From contig JAVHWA010000152.1 of assembly GCA_032160165.1 (NCBI GenBank), positions 8,665 to 72,664 of the forward strand: a stretch of DNA of 64,000 nt, written 5' to 3'. This document shows positions 60,350-64,000 of this stretch, piece by piece. The notes under the pieces were generated by a model, which saw only the letters and a list, made by a program, of their open reading frames with translations, was not told the origin of the DNA and ran no database searches. A program made the position numbers and the translations under genes. Positions within the stretch are counted from its first letter, which is position 1; every line of letters starts with the position of its first letter. This DNA comes from QHXM01 sp032160165 (lineage in GTDB: Bacteria > Acidobacteriota > Blastocatellia > Pyrinomonadales > Pyrinomonadaceae).

Positions 60350-62500
60350 TCACTCGCCCATCTGCAAGGTGGGCGCCTCAGCGCGATAACGCGCGAGCAG
60401 ACTCAATCGTTCTTCCTCATCATCGTCAGGGCATACGGCTACCAAAGCCCATCTCACGATGAGCGGTACTGTGGCCTGAATCTTCCAGCAAGCGGAGACC
60501 GACGCGCTCTTGGCACCGTAATCCCTCGACCGGTAGTTCTGTTCAAACTCGGGTTGCTCGTCCACGTTTAGCGCCGCGACCGCCAGACGCGCGCCCGATG
60601 TGGTGTCGCGAGCCAGTGCGATGCCCGGAGCACGCACGCTGGTGACAAGCAAGTCTGAGAAGTGAAAGCGAAATCTGAAGACGTGCTCTCCCTCGCCGGA
60701 CAATTGGTCTTCGATGACCCACATGCGATCTGCTTTTAGGAATCGAACGGCGCGCCTATGTATTACCGGGCGCGCAAGTCGCTCGTATCCGCGATGCTCA
60801 GCGACGACAAGGTCGTGCTCCGCAGACGTCTCCCAGCGCAGCACTTTAGGATGCGCCTCGTCGCCGATCACAAAAGGAAGCGATGCCTCGGTTATGTTTT
60901 GTTCCTGGTCGTCTACCTGGACGGTCGAATGATATCCCGTCGAACGGAACAAATGGCGTTCGCTCAAATCGGCAGAGTACACGAAAGTGCCTGGGTCTGA
61001 TATGAAGCTGGTGCCGCACGCGCTCACCTCGAGGCTGAGCGAATCGTTGTGCCCGTGCGACCCGCGGCCAAAGAGTCCATTTCCGCTGGCATTCAAAAGA
61101 AGATATAGATCGTCTTTGCGCTGGACATACGTTCCGGCGTCGCTGAAAGCGCGCGAGGGCTCGCCCGCGGGAGCACAGGGAAGCTTTTCATAGGCCGTCA
61201 TGCCCGCAACACCCAGTGCCCACAACAACTCTTCGGTCGACGCGCCCGACAACTTAAAGCGCGGTTCCGCGAAGAGAGCGGCGCCGATGGACAGCAGGTA
61301 CGCATGGTCCTCTGCGGAGCGTGTGCAGAACGGCAAAACCTGTCCGCTGTCTGTGTCGCCGATGAGAGGTGCGCTCAGGTCCGGTCGCAGATATGCGGAC
61401 ATGTAGTCGAACATCGCGCGGAGCTTCTCCCAGTAGCGCTGGGGGATTTCGATTTGATTTTCGCGAGCGAGGATGAACGAATAGAGGAATAGTTCCAGCA
61501 CCAATCGATGATAGCCCGTCGAGGCCTCGCAGTCTGCGCCGTCCGCCAGCACCTGCTTGTCCATTTCGTTGAGCATCTCTCGAAGCCCGAACTCACGCCA
61601 ATCATTCGCCTCCTTTAGCTCTGGCAGCAGGACGCCGAGCCAAAACAAGCCGGTCACGTCCGACAGGTAGTGATTGCTCGTCGAAATGTAGGAAAACTCC
61701 AGATTTCGTCGGATGTGAGCGCCATGCTGATCAAACATCTGCAGAAGCGGCGGCAGCGTATTTTCATCGAGCTGCTTCGAGCCGCGTATCAGCTCGAAGG
61801 TCGCGAGCAGGTTGATGGCCCTTAGAGCGACCTCCATCGCGCAGCTCCAATTTGGACCCCGTCCCAACGGGTTGCTCTCTCGCCATCCGTCAAGCTGAAC
61901 CAGAATCTCGGTGACATACTTTTCATCCTGCGTAACCGCATAGGCTCGAGCGAGCGTTAGCAGATGGGAGAGACGATTGAGCTCCCATAGAACTCTGACA
62001 TCAGATCCATCGTTGCGCACAAGCTGTACTTCGGCGTGATAGTCGAGCGGCCATCGAAACCCGGAGAGCGGATCGCGTAACCAGTCAATTTCTTCGCCGA
62101 AACATTTTTCGCCGAAACCAAGTAAGGCCCACGATCTGTCGTTAAGAATTCTTGTCGCGCGCTCAACCAGCTGAGCTGTTTCAAATGGAAGGAGATGGCG
62201 TTGCAAGTCCGCTGTATCTGAGGAAGCAGTGCAACCAGGGAGAGATTTTGGAGTTGGTCGAGTTCGAAAATGAGCGGCCAGGGCTGCGGGCGAGATCTTC
62301 GCATACGGGTCGCGCAAACGAGCGGGACCCTGGGCAAGACTGTCGAGCATCGCGCGTTCGCGGCGACGCGTCCGCTCTGCCCGAGTGCGGCGCCAAGCTT
62401 CGAGCGCGAGTTGCCGCACCGCAATATCCCCACGAAATGCGCGGCGGAGTCTGGGGATGAGTGCGGAGCGCGGGGTATTCAAAGTTTGTCCAAAGTCCAA
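60350..62500 (-). CDS. Heparinase II/III family protein
   Basis: A uronate-polysaccharide lyase-like protein, up to 716 residues. The alpha/alpha-barrel N-terminal part holds NHYLSDVTGLFWLGVLLPE near residue 280. The C-terminal Hepar_II_III domain follows (about 480-650), with GSHGHNDSLSLEVSACGTSF and DPGTFVYSAD. No clear signal peptide is present. The first seven residues from the TTG used here come from the repeat; a TTG six codons later is an equally good start. In EPS loci such proteins modify or trim uronic-acid-containing glycan. Confidence 0.85.
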   Translation of the reverse strand: MDFGQTLNTPRSALIPRLRRAFRGDIAVRQLALEAWRRTRAERTRRRERAMLDSLAQGPARLRDPYAKISPAALAAHFRTRPTPKSLPGCTASSDTADLQRHLLPFETAQLVERATRILNDRSWALLGFGEKCFGEEIDWLRDPLSGFRWPLDYHAEVQLVRNDGSDVRVLWELNRLSHLLTLARAYAVTQDEKYVTEILVQLDGWRESNPLGRGPNWSCAMEVALRAINLLATFELIRGSKQLDENTLPPLLQMFDQHGAHIRRNLEFSYISTSNHYLSDVTGLFWLGVLLPELKEANDWREFGLREMLNEMDKQVLADGADCEASTGYHRLVLELFLYSFILARENQIEIPQRYWEKLRAMFDYMSAYLRPDLSAPLIGDTDSGQVLPFCTRSAEDHAYLLSIGAALFAEPRFKLSGASTEELLWALGVAGMTAYEKLPCAPAGEPSRAFSDAGTYVQRKDDLYLLLNASGNGLFGRGSHGHNDSLSLEVSACGTSFISDPGTFVYSADLSERHLFRSTGYHSTVQVDDQEQNITEASLPFVIGDEAHPKVLRWETSAEHDLVVAEHRGYERLARPVIHRRAVRFLKADRMWVIEDQLSGEGEHVFRFRFHFSDLLVTSVRAPGIALARDTTSGARLAVAALNVDEQPEFEQNYRSRDYGAKSASVSACWKIQATVPLIVRWALVAVCPDDDEEERLSLLARYRAEAPTLQMGE

Positions 62501-62590
62501 GGTCCAAAGTCCAAGGTCACCCAGCGTCCTACCTCAACTATCCAATGCCGCTTTTCAGAACTCCTTTGGACCGGACCTTGGACTTTGGAC
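62484..62590. repeat. Short-tandem inverted repeat, GTCCAAA unit
   Basis: Left GTCCAAAGTCCAAGGTCCAA then AGTCCAAGG; right GGACCTTGGACTTTGGAC. It supplies the last residues of WecB and reaches the first codons of the heparinase-like gene. Confidence 0.93.
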
Positions 62591-63694
62591 GCTTTCGCTT
62601 TCATTCAGCGCGTCGAGGATGCGGTCAGCCGTGCGACCGTCCCAAAGCGGCGGGATTCTCAGCTTCGCAGTTTCAGCGGGGCGATCGAGTATTCTCTCGG
62701 CCTCTCGGGTGATCTTCCCTGCATCGGTGCCAACAATAGTGTTGGTTCCCATCTCGACTGTGATCGGACGCTCGGTATTCTCCCTCAGCGTGAGACACGG
62801 GATGCCCAGCGCCGTCGTCTCCTCCTGTATTCCGCCGGAGTCCGTTAGGACCAGCCGTGATCCGCTGTAGAGCCTTAGAAAGTCCAGGTAGCCAAGGGGC
62901 TCTGTGAGATGAAGGCCAGCGCCGCTTCCATCCTGATCGCTAAAGCCGAACTCGGCCATTCTCGCGCGCGTGCGGGGATGGACCGGAAAGATAATCGGCA
63001 AACGTTTGCCGATTTGTTCCAGTGCATCCAGGATCCGTTTGAACGTCGCAGGCTCGTCGACATTTGATGGACGATGGAGAGTCAGTGTGGCGTAGTCTTT
63101 ACCGGAGACACCGAGATCCTCGCGTATGGTTGAGGTGGAGGCGCGCTTGAGCTGACTCAAGAGCGAGTCGATCATCACGTTGCCAACGAAGCGAATACGT
63201 TCCTCGGGAATTCCCTCCGCTTTGAGGTTCTCGTCTGCGTCGAGCGATGGCGTGAGGAGCAGGTCCGCGATCTGATCTGTCAGGACCCGGTTGATCTCCT
63301 CGGGCATTGTTCTGTCACGACTTCGGAGTCCTGCCTCGACGTGCGCCACCTTGACACCCAGTTTCGCGCAAACGAGGGCGCAAGCAAGCGTAGAGTTCAC
63401 ATCTCCGACGACTAATACCCAGTCAGGATTTCGCTCGAGCAGGACAGGTTCGAACTGGCGCATTACGGCAGCGGTCTGGACCGCGTGGGAAGCCGAACCA
63501 ACACCGAGGTACACATCCGGCTCTGGAAGACCCAGGTCGCGAAAAAACGCGTCTGACATCCCAGCGTCGTAATGTTGCCCGGTATGAAGAATCGTGGGCT
63601 CAAACTCAGACGCCCGCCGCTTCATCGCTTCGTAAATGGGCGCGACCTTCATGAAGTTGGGGCGTGCCCCGACGACGTTGATGACCTTTAGCAT
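62555..63694 (-). CDS. wecB: UDP-N-acetylglucosamine 2-epimerase (non-hydrolysing)
   Basis: Interconverts UDP-GlcNAc and UDP-ManNAc. It has 379 residues. N-terminal MLKVINVVGARPNFMKVAP is the family signature, then HTGQHYDAGMSDAFF and HVEAGLRS. The C-terminal half has LTDSGGIQEETTALGIPCLT, which binds the nucleotide. The true fold ends around NESESV; the final residues are repeat-derived. Downstream of the dehydrogenase gene, it supplies UDP-ManNAc for oxidation to the uronic acid. Confidence 0.96.
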   Translation of the reverse strand: MLKVINVVGARPNFMKVAPIYEAMKRRASEFEPTILHTGQHYDAGMSDAFFRDLGLPEPDVYLGVGSASHAVQTAAVMRQFEPVLLERNPDWVLVVGDVNSTLACALVCAKLGVKVAHVEAGLRSRDRTMPEEINRVLTDQIADLLLTPSLDADENLKAEGIPEERIRFVGNVMIDSLLSQLKRASTSTIREDLGVSGKDYATLTLHRPSNVDEPATFKRILDALEQIGKRLPIIFPVHPRTRARMAEFGFSDQDGSGAGLHLTEPLGYLDFLRLYSGSRLVLTDSGGIQEETTALGIPCLTLRENTERPITVEMGTNTIVGTDAGKITREAERILDRPAETAKLRIPPLWDGRTADRILDALNESESVQSPRSGPKEF

Positions 63695-63728
63695 GGCGCA
63701 GTTAGACGTTCAAGGTTCAGCCCTCGCT

Positions 63729-63832
63729 ATCCAAGGTCCAAGGTCCAAAGGCCACAAGCTAAGCGTCGCGCCTCCCAAATGGCTTCGCGAATAACAGGCT
63801 GAAGTAACCCGAGCGAACTTTGGACTTTGGAC
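63729..63832. repeat. Short-tandem inverted repeat, TCCAAGG unit
   Basis: Left TCCAAGGTCCAAGGTCCAAA; right ACTTTGGACTTTGGACAG. It lies between wecB and the dehydrogenase gene. Confidence 0.85.
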
Positions 63833-63854
63833 AGCAACGACGAGCGTTAAATGA

Positions 63855-64000
63855 TTAGAGTCGGATGATCCGCGCCCGACTCGCGCGCCGCAGCTCGCCT
63901 CCGAGCGCGTTCCTGGTATCAACTATCAGCGGCGCGAGCTCTGTCACGCGGTGATAGTCTACGCCGCTGTGGTCGGTCACGATGACAACGCAATCAGACG
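63855..64000 (-). CDS. UDP-N-acetylhexosamine dehydrogenase, C-terminal fragment (5' partial)
   Basis: Only the last 47 residues fall inside the window. SDCVVIVTDHSGVDYHRVTE and the following APLIVDTRNAL are the C-terminal substrate-domain sequence of UDP-ManNAc/UDP-GlcNAc 6-dehydrogenases (WecC/WbpA/TviB type). It is followed in reading order by wecB, matching the normal nucleotide-sugar uronate pathway. The gene continues beyond the right edge. It would provide a UDP-amino-uronic acid. Confidence 0.82.
   Translation of the reverse strand, partial: SDCVVIVTDHSGVDYHRVTELAPLIVDTRNALGGELRRASRARIIRL

Noticed and set aside
46942..64000. Exosortase/PEP-CTERM type EPS system
   Set aside because: The amidotransferase and heparinase genes resemble that system, but no exosortase, PEP-CTERM protein, PrsT/PrsK or polymerase is visible in the window.
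1..64000. tRNA, rRNA or IS elements
   Set aside because: No tRNA-like cloverleaf, rRNA sequence, transposase frame or terminal inverted repeat pair around a gene was found by reading.

Overview
The window looks like a chromosomal segment from an acidobacterium, most probably of the Blastocatellia (subdivision 4) type. This is an inference from gene content: an acidobacterial VWFA-type secreted protein, a Ser/Thr kinase fused to a long TPR array, Calx-beta/DUF4214 surface proteins, and intergenic regions full of short period-7 tandem repeats in inverted pairs. Base composition looks moderately GC-rich throughout. I see no rRNA, tRNA, CRISPR array, complete insertion sequence or prophage.

Layout. 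1-3.6 kb: 3' part of a giant secreted beta-helix/Calx-beta/DUF4214 protein ending in a clear terminator. 3.7-7.3 kb: proteostasis group (lon, Hsp20, CBS-pair protein). 7.8-10.2 kb: small secreted protein, Rieske ferredoxin, 4Fe-4S ferredoxin and nadA. 10.8-13.4 kb: secreted beta-helix protein convergent with fumC. 13.6-15 kb: a decay zone with a TIR-domain pseudogene broken by at least three frameshifts, a mosaic of hairpin repeats, an apparently orphan antitoxin and a rhodanese. 15.2-21 kb: 2-oxoacid dehydrogenase complex (E3, E1 alpha, E1 beta, a DUF4242 protein, E2). 21.4-24.5 kb: OmpA-type and VWFA-type envelope proteins. 24.7-27.5 kb: lipB, a PLP-dependent dehydratase and lipA. Octanoyl transfer and sulfur insertion for the lipoyl cofactor are therefore encoded a few kilobases from the complex that needs it.

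27.6-38 kb: a cupin, a methyltransferase/FAD-oxidase pair, a zinc alcohol dehydrogenase-like enzyme, a GT-C type membrane protein, and a hybrid histidine kinase with a response regulator. 38.3-46.9 kb: a histone H1-like lysine-rich protein, a lipoprotein, the kinase-TPR protein, a DUF1028/GNAT pair and a three-gene SDR/SRPBCC/DUF1648 operon.

46.9-64 kb is mainly a surface-polysaccharide locus on the minus strand. It holds a nucleotide-sugar dehydrogenase (cut by the window end), wecB, heparinase II/III-like protein, a deacetylase-like protein, an unknown protein, a formyltransferase, two asparagine-synthase-like amidotransferases, a flippase, two glycosyltransferases and a methyltransferase. 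Together they suggest a glycan containing an amino-uronic acid that is N-formylated and amidated. This is inference.

The most unusual feature is the intergenic repeat system. At about 17 places the gap between genes is filled by short units, mostly of exactly 7 bp and different from locus to locus. They are arranged as a direct array on the left and its reverse complement on the right, often abutting or supplying the stop codon of the neighbouring gene. Several other dispersed hairpin repeats (three families with at least two copies each here) and a 34-bp perfect inverted repeat inside the dehydrogenase operon add to this.
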